Translations under genes and position numbers: made by a program | Notes under the pieces: model-generated | Told to the model about the DNA's origin: nothing | Seen by the model: the letters and a program-made list of their open reading frames with translations, nothing else | Database searches by the model: none | NCBI RefSeq assembly: GCF_050574275.1 | Contig: NZ_CP192260.1 | Coordinates: 682,001-746,000, forward strand | DNA length: 64,000 bases | From: Virgibacillus_F flavescens | GTDB lineage: Bacteria; Bacillota; Bacilli; Bacillales; Amphibacillaceae | Reading direction: 5' to 3' | In this document: positions 1 through 9,077 of the stretch, piece by piece | Numbering within the stretch: position 1 is the stretch's first letter | Layout of the letters: every line of letters starts with the position of its first letter

Positions 1-672
1 TTTTGGCGTGTTAGAGATATGCTCTTCGCCGCGAAGGATGTGCGTGATACGCATTAAATGATCATCTATTGCCACCGCAAAGTTGTACGTTGGAATACCA
101 TTCTTTTTGACAATGACCCAATCACCAAAATCGCTTGACTCAAATGATATATCGCCACGGACAATGTCGTTGAACTTGTACGTTCGGTTTGCAGGAACGC
201 GCATACGAATACTAGGTTTGCGTCCTTCCTGTTCGAATGCTACTATCTCCGCTTCAGATAAGTCGCAATGTGCTCCCGAATATTTTGGAACCTGTCCATT
301 CGCTTTTTGTTCTTCTCGCTCAGCGTCCAGTTCCTCTTCAGTCATGTAACATTTATAAGCAAGCCCTTGTTCCAAGAGCTCATTTACGTACTTCGTATAT
401 AGATCCAACCGCTCCATTTGACGGTAAGGACCATAATCACCACCAATATCGGCGCCTTCATCCCATTCAATTCCTAACCATTTTAAGAATTCAAGCTGGC
501 TTTCCTCTCCTCCAGCAACATTTCTTTTATCATCTGTATCTTCTGTTCGAATTATAAATTTGCCATTAAAATGCTTGGCATATAAGTAGTTAAATAAAGC
601 TGTACGCGCATTTCCAATATGTAAGTGACCCGTTGGACTTGGCGCGTATCGTACGCGAACGTCGTTATTCAT
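1..672 (-). CDS. gltX: Glutamate--tRNA ligase, N-terminal part (3' end outside window)
   Basis: This class I aminoacyl-tRNA synthetase charges tRNA-Glu; Bacillus-type enzymes also misacylate tRNA-Gln for later amidation. The first 224 codons are present and the frame is still open at the window edge. The N-terminus carries the class I signature as HLHIG (residues 16-20) after the typical APSPTG stretch, followed by NARTALFNYLYAK. The ATG at 672 is preceded by GGAAGGGG seven bases upstream. In B. subtilis gltX follows ispD and ispF; here the upstream neighbour is yacL, with repeats in between. Confidence 0.95.
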   Translation of the reverse strand, partial: MNNDVRVRYAPSPTGHLHIGNARTALFNYLYAKHFNGKFIIRTEDTDDKRNVAGGEESQLEFLKWLGIEWDEGADIGGDYGPYRQMERLDLYTKYVNELLEQGLAYKCYMTEEELDAEREEQKANGQVPKYSGAHCDLSEAEIVAFEQEGRKPSIRMRVPANRTYKFNDIVRGDISFESSDFGDWVIVKKNGIPTYNFAVAIDDHLMRITHILRGEEHISNTPK

Positions 673-805
673 AATGGTACCCCTTCCATTGCTAAGTTTT
701 TATAAAGATTCCTTGTAACTGCTAGTATAAATTAATTTACTCAGCATTCGCAAAGCAAAAAAGTTGGTGCTACCTAACTTTAGCTTTCTTATTAAATTCT
801 CGTTC

Positions 806-950
806 TAAAGCTGCCGTCCAGGATCGCTGCGGGCGGATGCTTTCCGCGGGCACGGCTTCAGTCTCCTCGAGAAACCCACTCTGCGGGGCCTTCAGACTCG
901 TGCTGTTCCCGCAGGAGTCACCGCCCTCCGCTCACCAGGACTGGTAAAGC
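806..950. repeat. GC-rich intergenic repeat, core in reverse orientation (copy A1)
   Basis: A GC-rich block in an AT-rich gap. Its core contains CTTTCCGCGGGCACGGCTTC, then TCTCCTCGAG, then CTCTGCGGGGCCTTCAGAC and CCCGCAGGAGTC. The same core, reverse-complemented, lies inside copy A2 next to it and in the repeats near 48.8, 53.5 and 55.3 kb. The outer ends (CTAAAGCTGCC... and ...ACTGGTAAAGC) are imperfect inverted repeats of each other. No credible coding frame. Function unknown. Confidence 0.75.
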
Positions 951-1173
951 TATTTAGAAAAAAATGGTGGATAATAAAATTGTCTATTTTCACCCTTACT
1001 TAGCATCTTCGAATATACGAAGACTCCTGCGGGAACAGCGCGAGCTGAAGATCCCGCAGGAAAGCGGTCTTTGCTTATCCGAGGAAGCTGAAGCCGTGCC
1101 CGCGAAAAGCGAAGTATATTCGAAGATGCGATCGTAGATCCACATATTTCGTACCACATGTAACTTTTTCAGT
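940..1173. repeat. MITE-like element, copy A2
   Basis: The element is about 234 bp. It ends with AACTTTTTCAGT, which is the inverse of the ACTGAAAAAGT terminus seen in sister copies; the left end here has drifted to ACTGGTAAAGC. Inside is a near-perfect inverted pair, GCATCTTCGAATATAC and GTATATTCGAAGATGC, enclosing the GC-rich core with GACTCCTGCGGGAACAGC and GAAGCCGTGCCCGCG. Homologues lie at 48741-48949, 49069-49279 and 55187-55407. No transposase is encoded. Confidence 0.75.
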
Positions 1174-1376
1174 GGCCAAGAAAGCGAAGAGCATCGAACA
1201 TGATTTTTAGTTAAGTCGCATTTTACATCAATTATGACAAAGTAACTGGTAACATGTTTTAGGAATAGACATTATTTATAAAACAGTGCTACAAAAACTA
1301 TAGTTTATCGCAAAAAATATCTATCTGCGAAAGTTGAGTTAATTTATTTACAAAATCTGTAAGAAAACAACCTAAT

Positions 1377-1411
1377 ACAAAAAGCGATAACAAGTTGTTA
1401 TCACTTTTTGT
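1377..1411 (-). terminator. Rho-independent terminator after yacL
   Basis: A near-perfect inverted repeat (ACAAAAAGTGATAACA, its partner ending CGCTTTTTGT) with a short loop. It lies about 24 bp downstream of the yacL stop codon and ends in a T-run on the minus strand. Confidence 0.85.
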
Positions 1412-1434
1412 TTCCTTTTTAAGTTATACCCTTT

Positions 1435-2544
1435 TTACTGTGCTTTTTCAAGTAATTTTGGTTTAGCAAAGATCATTCTTCCTGCAGAAGTTTGAAGAAC
1501 ACTAGTAATTAATACTTCGATTGTCTTTCCAATATAATTACGTCCTTCTTCTACAACAATCATTGTTCCATCATCAAGATATGCGATTCCCTGATTCTGT
1601 TCTTTACCATCTTTAATCACTTGTACCATTAATTCTTCACCTGGTAAGACAACTGGCTTTACAGCGTTTGCCAAGTCATTTATGTTCAGAACATGAACAC
1701 CCTGGAAGTCACATACTTTGTTTAAATTAAAATCATTTGTCACAACGATACCGTCAATTACTTTAGCTAGCTTAATCAGCTTACTGTCAACTTCTTGTAT
1801 CTCTTCAAAATCACCTTCATAGATTTCAACATTTACTGGTATTTCTTTTTGAATACGATTTAAAATATCCAGACCACGTCGACCTCTATTCCGCTTGAGC
1901 ACATCGGATGAATCAGCAATATGCTGCAGTTCACCTAATACAAACTGCGGGATTACGATCGTTCCTTCTAAAAAGCTGGTCTGACAAATATCTGCTATGC
2001 GACCATCAATTATTACACTTGTATCTAAAATTTTCGCCTTAGGTTGTATCATTTCAGCAGAAGTATCCGTTTCATCCGTTTTTCTTCGTTCCCGGTCTTT
2101 TCTGTTAACCGTCAAAAGATTCAGGAATTCATCACGACGTCTGAATCCTACTTGAAATCCAAAATAACCAAGGAAAAATGTTAAAAATAGCGGGATAACC
2201 TGGGACACCAATTCAATCTGAATGTCTGTTAAAGGGATATTTATCAAGAATGCAATTACCAGGCCAATTATTAAGCCTAAACTTCCAAAGAATAAATCAC
2301 CTACTGGTACCTTGATCAGTGTGTCTTCTGTCCACCGCAGGAATCCTACGATATAATCTGTTGCCCAAAAGGTTATAAGGAATAAAATGATTGCACCTAG
2401 CAATAAGCCCAAATAAGGGGATGCCATCCATTTTGCATCATCAAAGTTTAATAATTTAATAATATCCGGGATATATAAATATCCAATGGTACCTCCTGCA
2501 ACTAGAAAAAATAAATGCACGATTTTTTTCAGCACCACGTTCAC
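1435..2544 (-). CDS. yacL: PIN/TRAM-domain membrane protein YacL
   Basis: The 369-residue protein has four hydrophobic membrane segments (about 5-26, 43-62, 82-102, 111-133). A charged linker follows, then a PIN nuclease-like domain starting at LDTSVIIDGRI (163-173, with the acidic residues D164 and D170) and containing VVTNDFNLNK. A C-terminal TRAM domain (about 300-365) likely binds RNA. The family is conserved in Firmicutes; its precise substrate is not established. It follows radA directly, whereas in B. subtilis disA lies between the two. The ATG at 2544 has a GGAGGT site upstream. Confidence 0.93.
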   Translation of the reverse strand: MNVVLKKIVHLFFLVAGGTIGYLYIPDIIKLLNFDDAKWMASPYLGLLLGAIILFLITFWATDYIVGFLRWTEDTLIKVPVGDLFFGSLGLIIGLVIAFLINIPLTDIQIELVSQVIPLFLTFFLGYFGFQVGFRRRDEFLNLLTVNRKDRERRKTDETDTSAEMIQPKAKILDTSVIIDGRIADICQTSFLEGTIVIPQFVLGELQHIADSSDVLKRNRGRRGLDILNRIQKEIPVNVEIYEGDFEEIQEVDSKLIKLAKVIDGIVVTNDFNLNKVCDFQGVHVLNINDLANAVKPVVLPGEELMVQVIKDGKEQNQGIAYLDDGTMIVVEEGRNYIGKTIEVLITSVLQTSAGRMIFAKPKLLEKAQ

Positions 2545-2721
2545 CTCCTACCTTTTAGTATTACCAAGTGTTTTGTAAAATAACCCCAATTAAATGTCTC
2601 GACTTTTCTATAGTTAAAGAATAGCATAAGTGCTATTTTCAGTCAATTTAGCAAACATTAAATTTTATCACAGTAAATTTAATGTGTCAATTTGTATTAT
2701 TTTGGAAATTTTTTTGTTCCT

Positions 2722-4098
2722 TTATGTCGAAACTCCTATTGCGAGTGCTTCCTGCACAGTGTTAACACCAATAACCTGAATCGATTCAGGCGGCGTCCAG
2801 CCTTCTAAATTTTTCTTAGGGCAAATCACTCGTTTGAAACCAAGTTTAGCTGCTTCTTGAACTCGCTGTTCAATCCGGGAAACCCTTCTGATTTCTCCAG
2901 TTAAACCTACTTCACCTACAAAAATATCATCCGGTTTCGTTGGCTGATCCCGAAAGCTCGATGCGATGCTCACAGCTATCGCCAAATCAATAGCGGGCTC
3001 GTCTAATTTTACTCCACCGGCCACTTTTACATATGCGTCCTGATTCTGCAACATTAGACCAACTCGTTTTTCCAGTACAGCCATCAGTAGTGGTACTCGG
3101 TTGTTATCAATCCCTGTTGCCATTCTTCTTGGATTACCAAAGCTCGACGGTGAGATCAATGCTTGTATCTCTACCAGAACCGGCCTTGTACCCTCCATGG
3201 AAGCAACAACCGTTGAACCGGCTGCGCCTTGCGATCTTTCTTCAAGAAAGATCTTTGAAGGGTTCATAACCTCTCGGAGGCCCTCTTCCTTCATTTCAAA
3301 AATACCCATTTCGTTCGTACTTCCAAACCGGTTCTTCACTCCACGTAAAATCCGATAGGTATGATGACGTTCACCTTCAAAGTATAAAACCGCGTCAACC
3401 ATATGCTCCAGTAATCTTGGACCAGCAATTGAGCCTTCCTTAGTTACATGACCAACGATAAAAATGGGGATTCCATTTGATTTGGCAATTCTCATTAGTT
3501 CACTCGTACATTCGCGAACTTGAGAAACACTGCCAGGCGCACTCGTTACTTCTTCACGGAAGATGGTCTGGATAGAGTCAATTACGACAAATGACGGTTT
3601 CAACTGTGTAATCTGATTCGAAATATCATGTAAGTTTGTTTCGGCAAGTACATACAGCAAATCCGATTTAATTGCCAAACGATCAGCACGCAGTTTAGTT
3701 TGTTTCGATGATTCTTCTCCAGATATATATAAAACAGGCAATTGTTTATCTGCTAGCTGGGAAGATATCTGTAAAAGCAGTGTCGACTTACCAATTCCAG
3801 GATCGCCACCAATTAACACAAGTGATCCAGGCACAACACCACCGCCAAGAACACGATTAAATTCTGTCATATCTGTTTTTATTCTTGGTTCCTTATCTGA
3901 TTCAATTGCAGTTATTCTCTCAGGTTTACGCTGTATATTGGAGATGCCTGTACTGGTTTGACGAGCACCTTTACTAGGAGATTCAATTTCTTCCACAAGT
4001 GTATTCCAGTTGTTGCATCCAGGGCACTTTCCCATCCATTTCGCTGATTCATAGCCGCATTCCTGGCACACATATTTCATTTTACGTTTTGCCAACAT
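2722..4098 (-). CDS. radA: DNA repair protein RadA (Sms)
   Basis: RadA is a RecA-like ATPase and branch-migration helicase in recombinational repair. The N-terminus has a C4 zinc finger (CQECGYES ... CPGC, about residues 11-28). Next come Walker A GGDPGIGKST (about 97-106), the family motif KNRFG, and a C-terminal Lon-protease-like domain with GEVGLTGE. I start at the ATG at 4098; the in-frame TTG at 4095 is equally plausible, because the GGGTGG site sits six bases before it and the protein would then begin M-A-K as in relatives. A GTG at 4113 would extend it by five residues. A terminator separates it from clpC. Confidence 0.96.
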   Translation of the reverse strand: MLAKRKMKYVCQECGYESAKWMGKCPGCNNWNTLVEEIESPSKGARQTSTGISNIQRKPERITAIESDKEPRIKTDMTEFNRVLGGGVVPGSLVLIGGDPGIGKSTLLLQISSQLADKQLPVLYISGEESSKQTKLRADRLAIKSDLLYVLAETNLHDISNQITQLKPSFVVIDSIQTIFREEVTSAPGSVSQVRECTSELMRIAKSNGIPIFIVGHVTKEGSIAGPRLLEHMVDAVLYFEGERHHTYRILRGVKNRFGSTNEMGIFEMKEEGLREVMNPSKIFLEERSQGAAGSTVVASMEGTRPVLVEIQALISPSSFGNPRRMATGIDNNRVPLLMAVLEKRVGLMLQNQDAYVKVAGGVKLDEPAIDLAIAVSIASSFRDQPTKPDDIFVGEVGLTGEIRRVSRIEQRVQEAAKLGFKRVICPKKNLEGWTPPESIQVIGVNTVQEALAIGVST

Positions 4099-4240
4099 GA
4101 ACCACCCTTTCACCCTGTCTCTCTATTGTATACGAAATGCCTAGCACATAGGTTACAGGTTTCTATCAAATTTATTATTATTTTCCACATTCGTGCCACA
4201 AAGTTCCGTTTATCATGGTTTTTCAATTTACGTAAGATTG

Positions 4241-4276
4241 TAAAAAGCTAGAAGGTCGAATCCTTCTAGCTTTTTA
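4241..4276 (-). terminator. Rho-independent terminator after clpC
   Basis: A perfect 15-bp stem (TAAAAAGCTAGAAGG with its complement) around a 6-base loop ends in TTTTTA on the minus strand, 30 bp after the clpC stop. It suggests that radA-yacL are partly uncoupled from the ctsR operon. Confidence 0.9.
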
Positions 4277-4305
4277 CAGGTATCTTTCTAACAAGTTCTA
4301 TCATT

Positions 4306-6735
4306 CTATGGAAGAATGATAAATTCACCCTTGTTATTAAGTCCAACTTTTACTTTTTGACCTTTTGCTATATTTTCTTTAAGCAGCTCTTCAGAAAGTA
4401 AATCTTCAATATTCTTTTGAATGGATCTGCGCAGTGGTCGCGCACCATATTCAGGGTCATACCCATCATTTGCTATTTTCTCTACTGCTTTATCGGTTAG
4501 TGAAAAGTCAATTTCATTATCCAACAATCGTTTTTGAAGCTGTTGAATCATTAACGTTACGATATCTTTCATGTGTTTTCTCTCAAGTGAGTGGAAGACA
4601 ATGGTTTCGTCAATTCGATTTAGGAACTCTGGACGGAAGGCTTTTTTCAGTTCTTCCGTAACCTTAGCTTTCATGTCTTTATAGTCCCTGCCCTCTTCAA
4701 CTAAATTAAAGCCTACATGCTTATTCTTTTTAAGCTCGCTTGCCCCAACGTTTGAGGTCATGATGAGCACTGTATTACGGAAGTCCACCAGACGACCTTT
4801 GGAATCGGTTAATCTGCCGTCTTCCAGTACTTGAAGTAAGATATTAAAGACTTCAGGATGCGCTTTCTCTACTTCATCAAGCAATACGACAGAATATGGT
4901 TTACGGCGAACCTTTTCCGTTAACTGTCCACCTTCTTCATACCCTACATAACCAGGAGGTGAGCCTACTAAACGTGACGTAGAATGTTTTTCCATGTACT
5001 CTGACATATCCACGCGAATCATTGCATCTTCATCACCAAACATAGACTCTGCCAATGCACGTGCAAGCTCGGTTTTACCTACACCAGTAGGTCCAAGGAA
5101 TATAAACGAGCCAATTGGACGTTTAGGATCTTTAAGACCGGCTCTTGCACGTCGAATCGCTTTAGATGTAGCTACAACTGCTTCCTCTTGACCAATTACA
5201 CGATTATGAAGAACACTTTCCATGTTTAATAGTCGATCACTTTCATCCTTCGTCAGTTTGGATACTGGAATTCCAGTCCAAATTGATACGACAGAAGCAA
5301 TATCTTCTATAGTTACTTCTGAATCTTCCTGTCCTTGCTTTTCTTTCCATTGATTCTTGGTTTGTTCCAGTTCCTCGCGAAGCTTCTGCTCTGAATCACG
5401 TAAGGAAGCCGCTTTTTCAAATTCCTGTCCTTGTACAGCTGCGTCTTTTTCCTTCCGTACTTCTTCAAGCTTTTGTTCCAGTTCTTTTAAATTAGGTGGA
5501 ATTGTGTAAGAACGCAAGCGCACTTTTGAACCAGCTTCATCGATCAAATCAATTGCTTTGTCCGGCAAGAAACGGTCGGTTATATATCTGTTGGATAAGT
5601 TCGCTGCCGCATCAATGGCATCATCAGTAATTGTTACACGGTGATGCGCTTCATAGCGGTCACGCAGACCACGCAGAATTTGAATGGTTTCTTCAAGTGT
5701 TGGTTCATCCACTTGAATCGGTTGAAAACGACGTTCCAAAGCTGCGTCTTTTTCAATATATTTACGATATTCATCAAGTGTCGTTGCGCCAATACACTGA
5801 AGTTCACCGCGGGCAAGCGATGGTTTCAAAATATTCGAAGCATCAATCGCGCCTTCTGCTCCGCCAGCCCCGATCAATGTATGCAATTCATCAATAAATA
5901 ATATAATATTGCCTGCTTGCCTTATTTCTTCCATAACTTTTTTTAATCGGTCTTCAAACTCACCACGATATTTAGTTCCTGCTACAACAGTTCCCATATC
6001 TAATGTCATAACCCGTTTGTCGCGTAATGTTTCAGGTACTTCATTGTCAATGATTTGTTGTGCTAATCCTTCTGCGACTGCTGTTTTACCAACTCCAGGT
6101 TCACCAACTAAGACAGGATTGTTTTTCGTACGGCGACTCAATATCTGAATGACACGTTCGATTTCCTTACCGCGTCCAATAACCGGATCGACATTACCTT
6201 CCTTGGCAATGGAGGTAAGATCACGTGCTAATGAATCAAGTGTAGGTGTGTTAGCGCTCGTTGCCTGGCCACCACGTCCTTGACGATTTGCTTGTGACTC
6301 ATTGCTTCCAAGGAGCTGCAATACCTGCTGCCTTGCTTTATTTAAACTAACTCCCAGGTTATTTAACACACGCGCTGCTACGCCTTCACCTTCACGAATA
6401 AGTCCAAGTAAAATATGTTCTGTACCAACGTATGAATGCCCAAGCTTTCGTGCTTCGTCTTGTGAAAGCTCAACTACTTTTTTTGCACGTGGTGTATAGT
6501 GAATCGTCTGCATTGGCTGTTTACCAACTCCAATTAACTGCTCAACTTCTCCTTGAATTTTTTCAATTTCAAGACCAAGTGACTGGAGTGCCTTAGCTGC
6601 AATACCTTCTCCTTCTCTCACCAATCCTAATAAAATATGTTCTGTACCAATATTATTATGACCAAGTCTAACTGCTTCTTCTTGTGATAACGCCAATACT
6701 TTTTGTGCTCTTTCTGTAAAACGTCCAAACATCAT
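4306..6735 (-). CDS. clpC: ATP-dependent Clp protease ATPase subunit ClpC
   Basis: This Hsp100 unfoldase works with ClpP and, via McsB or MecA, degrades arginine-phosphorylated or adaptor-bound proteins. The 809 residues show two Clp N-repeats (about 1-145, each with GTEHILLGL), a first AAA domain with GEPGVGKT, a UVR-like middle segment (about 420-470), and a second AAA domain with GPTGVGKT. Last gene of the CtsR operon, 12 bp after mcsB. AGGAGG lies upstream of a double ATG; either ATG (6735 or 6732) could be used. Confidence 0.98.
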   Translation of the reverse strand: MMFGRFTERAQKVLALSQEEAVRLGHNNIGTEHILLGLVREGEGIAAKALQSLGLEIEKIQGEVEQLIGVGKQPMQTIHYTPRAKKVVELSQDEARKLGHSYVGTEHILLGLIREGEGVAARVLNNLGVSLNKARQQVLQLLGSNESQANRQGRGGQATSANTPTLDSLARDLTSIAKEGNVDPVIGRGKEIERVIQILSRRTKNNPVLVGEPGVGKTAVAEGLAQQIIDNEVPETLRDKRVMTLDMGTVVAGTKYRGEFEDRLKKVMEEIRQAGNIILFIDELHTLIGAGGAEGAIDASNILKPSLARGELQCIGATTLDEYRKYIEKDAALERRFQPIQVDEPTLEETIQILRGLRDRYEAHHRVTITDDAIDAAANLSNRYITDRFLPDKAIDLIDEAGSKVRLRSYTIPPNLKELEQKLEEVRKEKDAAVQGQEFEKAASLRDSEQKLREELEQTKNQWKEKQGQEDSEVTIEDIASVVSIWTGIPVSKLTKDESDRLLNMESVLHNRVIGQEEAVVATSKAIRRARAGLKDPKRPIGSFIFLGPTGVGKTELARALAESMFGDEDAMIRVDMSEYMEKHSTSRLVGSPPGYVGYEEGGQLTEKVRRKPYSVVLLDEVEKAHPEVFNILLQVLEDGRLTDSKGRLVDFRNTVLIMTSNVGASELKKNKHVGFNLVEEGRDYKDMKAKVTEELKKAFRPEFLNRIDETIVFHSLERKHMKDIVTLMIQQLQKRLLDNEIDFSLTDKAVEKIANDGYDPEYGARPLRRSIQKNIEDLLSEELLKENIAKGQKVKVGLNNKGEFIILP

Positions 6736-6747
6736 ATGGCTTTCCTC

Positions 6748-7815
6748 CTACTTTTCCTCTAATTTTAATCGTTCACGAATGAGAGTAGCTCTTCGTACAT
6801 CTCTCTCTTTTGGTGTTAATGTTTTCTTTGCATATTGCTGGAGAAATCCAGGTTGCGTTAAAATCATTAATTCATTAAGTATGCTTCTGGAAACATGTTT
6901 AATCATACCTAAATCAATACCCAAGCGAACATTCGATAAACATTTCGACGCTTCGGCTGATTCAATAATCCGGCTGTATTTTAATACACCATATGAGCGA
7001 TAAATTCGATCCTCTAGTCTCGTGCTGGATTGTTCCATAATTGTATTTCTGGCTGATCGTTCTTGTTCAATCAGCTGGCGAACTACGCTCTGCAAATCCT
7101 GAACAATATCCTCCTCGGATTTACCAAGTGTAATTTGATTGGATATTTGAAAAATGTTACCTACTGCTTCACTGCCTTCACCATAAATGCCGCGGACAAC
7201 AAGACCTAGCTGGTTGATGGCAGGAATCATACGATTTATTTGCTGTGTGAAGGTTAAGGCTGGTAGATGCATCATAACAGAAGCCCGCATACCCGTTCCA
7301 ACATTAGTCGGACAGCTGGTTAAATACCCCCTGTTTTCATCATATGCATAATTTATTTTCTCTTCCAGCCAATCATCAAGTTCAAACGATTTTTCCAGTG
7401 CTTTACTTAGTTGAAATCCAGGAAAATATAGTTGAATTCGAATATGGTCCTCCTCGTTAATCATCACCGATACCTGTTCACTTTTTGAAATTAATGATGC
7501 AGCAGTTTCGGAATGTTTTGCAAGGTGTGGACTGATTAAATGCTTTTCCACCAGTACCCGTTTTTCTATCGCACTTAAGTCGTGCATTGGCACAAATTGA
7601 AAATCTGCATATTCCTGAAACGATTGATGTTCATATTCTTTCTCCATGAACTCCCTTATCTTGTCTAGTTCCTCTTTTTCAGCAATGATTGGATAAGCAG
7701 AATCTGCGAAGTTGCGTGCCAGACGAATTCTGCTGCTTAATACTATATCGCTATCAGGACCATCTTCGCGCATCCATGGACTAATTGCCTCATTCATAAA
7801 ATTTTGCAGTGTCAA
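6748..7815 (-). CDS. mcsB: Protein arginine kinase McsB
   Basis: McsB phosphorylates arginines on proteins, marking them for ClpCP, and inactivates CtsR under heat stress. The 355-residue protein has the phosphagen-kinase fold: SSRIRLARN (27-35) in the phosphate-binding region and LTSCPTNVGTG holding the conserved cysteine. The start overlaps the end of mcsA by 4 bp, so translation is coupled. It needs McsA as activator, encoded directly upstream. Confidence 0.97.
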   Translation of the reverse strand: MTLQNFMNEAISPWMREDGPDSDIVLSSRIRLARNFADSAYPIIAEKEELDKIREFMEKEYEHQSFQEYADFQFVPMHDLSAIEKRVLVEKHLISPHLAKHSETAASLISKSEQVSVMINEEDHIRIQLYFPGFQLSKALEKSFELDDWLEEKINYAYDENRGYLTSCPTNVGTGMRASVMMHLPALTFTQQINRMIPAINQLGLVVRGIYGEGSEAVGNIFQISNQITLGKSEEDIVQDLQSVVRQLIEQERSARNTIMEQSSTRLEDRIYRSYGVLKYSRIIESAEASKCLSNVRLGIDLGMIKHVSRSILNELMILTQPGFLQQYAKKTLTPKERDVRRATLIRERLKLEEK

Positions 7816-8360
7816 GACTGATCACCACCTTTACTCTGGTGCATCTCTTTTTCTAATTCACGTATTTTATCACGTATTTGAGCAGCTTCCTCAAAAGCTT
7901 CATTTTCAATTAAATTAGTTAACGTTGCTTTATATGCATCCAATTGTTTGCGTGTGTGTAAATTACCACCCTGACGCTTAGGTATTTTCCCGTAATGTCT
8001 TGTATTCCCACTGTGTACACGACGGAATACCGAATCCAAACGATTTGAGAATGTATGATAGCACGCTGCACACCCAAATTTACCAACACGTTTAAACTCC
8101 GTAAACGTCATTTCACATTTGGGGCACTGCAGTTCTTTAACTTGTGGGTCTGAGGTTGTGTTTTGCGCGCCAATAGATGAAGTATCAAAATTAAATAGTC
8201 CGGTTAGTAAACTATGAAGTGAAAATCCTTCTTCAGGATACGTCATATATCCTTTTTCTTTAGCACATATCTCACATAAATGTATCTCTGTTTTATTTCC
8301 ATTGACAACCTGTGCAAAATGTAATGATGCAGGCCGTTGATTACATTCCTGACACTCCAT
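7812..8360 (-). CDS. mcsA: McsA, zinc-binding activator of McsB
   Basis: The 182-residue protein has four CxxC pairs (C3/C6, C29/C32, then CPKC and CAAC) that form zinc sites. A C-terminal UVR domain (about 144-176, NEAFEEAAQIRDKIRELEKE) contacts ClpC and McsB. McsA activates the arginine kinase and modulates CtsR in redox and heat stress. It lies between ctsR and mcsB with only 14 bp from ctsR. Confidence 0.97.
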   Translation of the reverse strand: MECQECNQRPASLHFAQVVNGNKTEIHLCEICAKEKGYMTYPEEGFSLHSLLTGLFNFDTSSIGAQNTTSDPQVKELQCPKCEMTFTEFKRVGKFGCAACYHTFSNRLDSVFRRVHSGNTRHYGKIPKRQGGNLHTRKQLDAYKATLTNLIENEAFEEAAQIRDKIRELEKEMHQSKGGDQS

Positions 8361-8374
8361 AAGTTCCCCTCCTC

Positions 8375-8842
8375 TTATGAATTTAAATATTTTAATGTGG
8401 TTAACATTGCAGTTAGTACTCGAGCTCTGACTTCGTCCCGAAGAGGCAATTTAAATGCTAATACATTCCGATCTATAGCACTAAGCATGATTTTCGCTTC
8501 CCGTTCTGTGATTAATTCTTCTTCTAATAGTCTTTCCAGTATATCGATAGAAGATTGCTGCGTAACGGTAGGATTAATTAGATCAATAATCTCATCGATT
8601 AAATCCGAATGCTCCTGGTATTTAATACGTATAATACGTATATACCCTCCTCCGCCTCGTTTACTCTCCACAATATATCCCTTTTCCACTGTGAAGCGAG
8701 TATTAATCACATAATTAATTTGCGATGGAACGCATTTAAACTGACTGGCTATTTCACTTCGCTTAATCTCGATAGCATCTTGTCTGGCTGTCTCTAAAAT
8801 TTCTTTTAAATGTTGTTCAATGATATCAGATATATTACTCAA
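8375..8842 (-). CDS. ctsR: Transcriptional repressor CtsR
   Basis: CtsR represses class III heat-shock genes (clpC, clpE, clpP). The 155-residue protein carries a winged helix-turn-helix (KRSEIASQF...PSQINYVINTRF) and the glycine-rich wing ESKRGGGGYIRII, which acts as the thermosensor in the family. The open frame extends upstream to 8989, but I choose the TTG at 8842. It is preceded by GAGGAGG at five bases, and the protein then begins just before NISDIIEQ as in known CtsR. A CtsR operator lies just upstream, giving autorepression. Confidence 0.95.
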   Translation of the reverse strand: MSNISDIIEQHLKEILETARQDAIEIKRSEIASQFKCVPSQINYVINTRFTVEKGYIVESKRGGGGYIRIIRIKYQEHSDLIDEIIDLINPTVTQQSSIDILERLLEEELITEREAKIMLSAIDRNVLAFKLPLRDEVRARVLTAMLTTLKYLNS

Positions 8843-8908
8843 AGGTGCCTCCTCCTCGTTATCGTATAATTGCTGTAACGAACTTCTCTTTCTATATGCA
8901 TTATTGAC

Positions 8909-8925
8909 TTTGACTATCTTTGACT
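8909..8925 (-). promoter_or_regulatory. CtsR operator
   Basis: On the minus strand this reads AGTCAAAGATAGTCAAA, two direct heptads separated by three bases. It matches the known CtsR box (RGTCAAA-NAN-RGTCAAA). It lies just downstream of the -10 box, so bound repressor would block transcription start. Confidence 0.9.
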
Positions 8926-8933
8926 TTCCTTTT

Positions 8934-8961
8934 ATTATACGCAAATTTTTTACATATGCAA
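8934..8961 (-). promoter_or_regulatory. Sigma-A promoter of the ctsR operon
   Basis: The -35 box TTGCAT (8956-8961) and perfect -10 box TATAAT (8934-8939) are separated by 16 bp. The start point would fall in the CtsR operator, giving a leader of roughly 85 nt to the TTG of ctsR. Confidence 0.8.
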
Positions 8962-9020
8962 ATACAATGTTCAACCCTATTTTCGCCAATAGAAATAAAA
9001 TTAAAACGAAAATCAGGAAT

Positions 9021-9059
9021 TAAAAAAGCACCTGCTCGATTTTCAGTCGATACAAGTGC
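9021..9059 (-). terminator. Terminator after the mgtC-like gene
   Basis: An interrupted hairpin (GCAC...TCGA loop TCGA...GTGC) ends in TTTTTTA on the minus strand, 19 bp after the stop codon at 9078. Confidence 0.65.
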
Positions 9060-9077
9060 ATTCCGGACTTCCAAAAA

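Noticed and set aside
950..1159. 69-codon frame between gltX and yacL
   Set aside because: It lies wholly within a MITE-like repeat and has no family resemblance.
8843..8989. N-terminal extension of CtsR by 49 residues
   Set aside because: It would cover the CtsR operator and promoter; the TTG with GAGGAGG fits known proteins.
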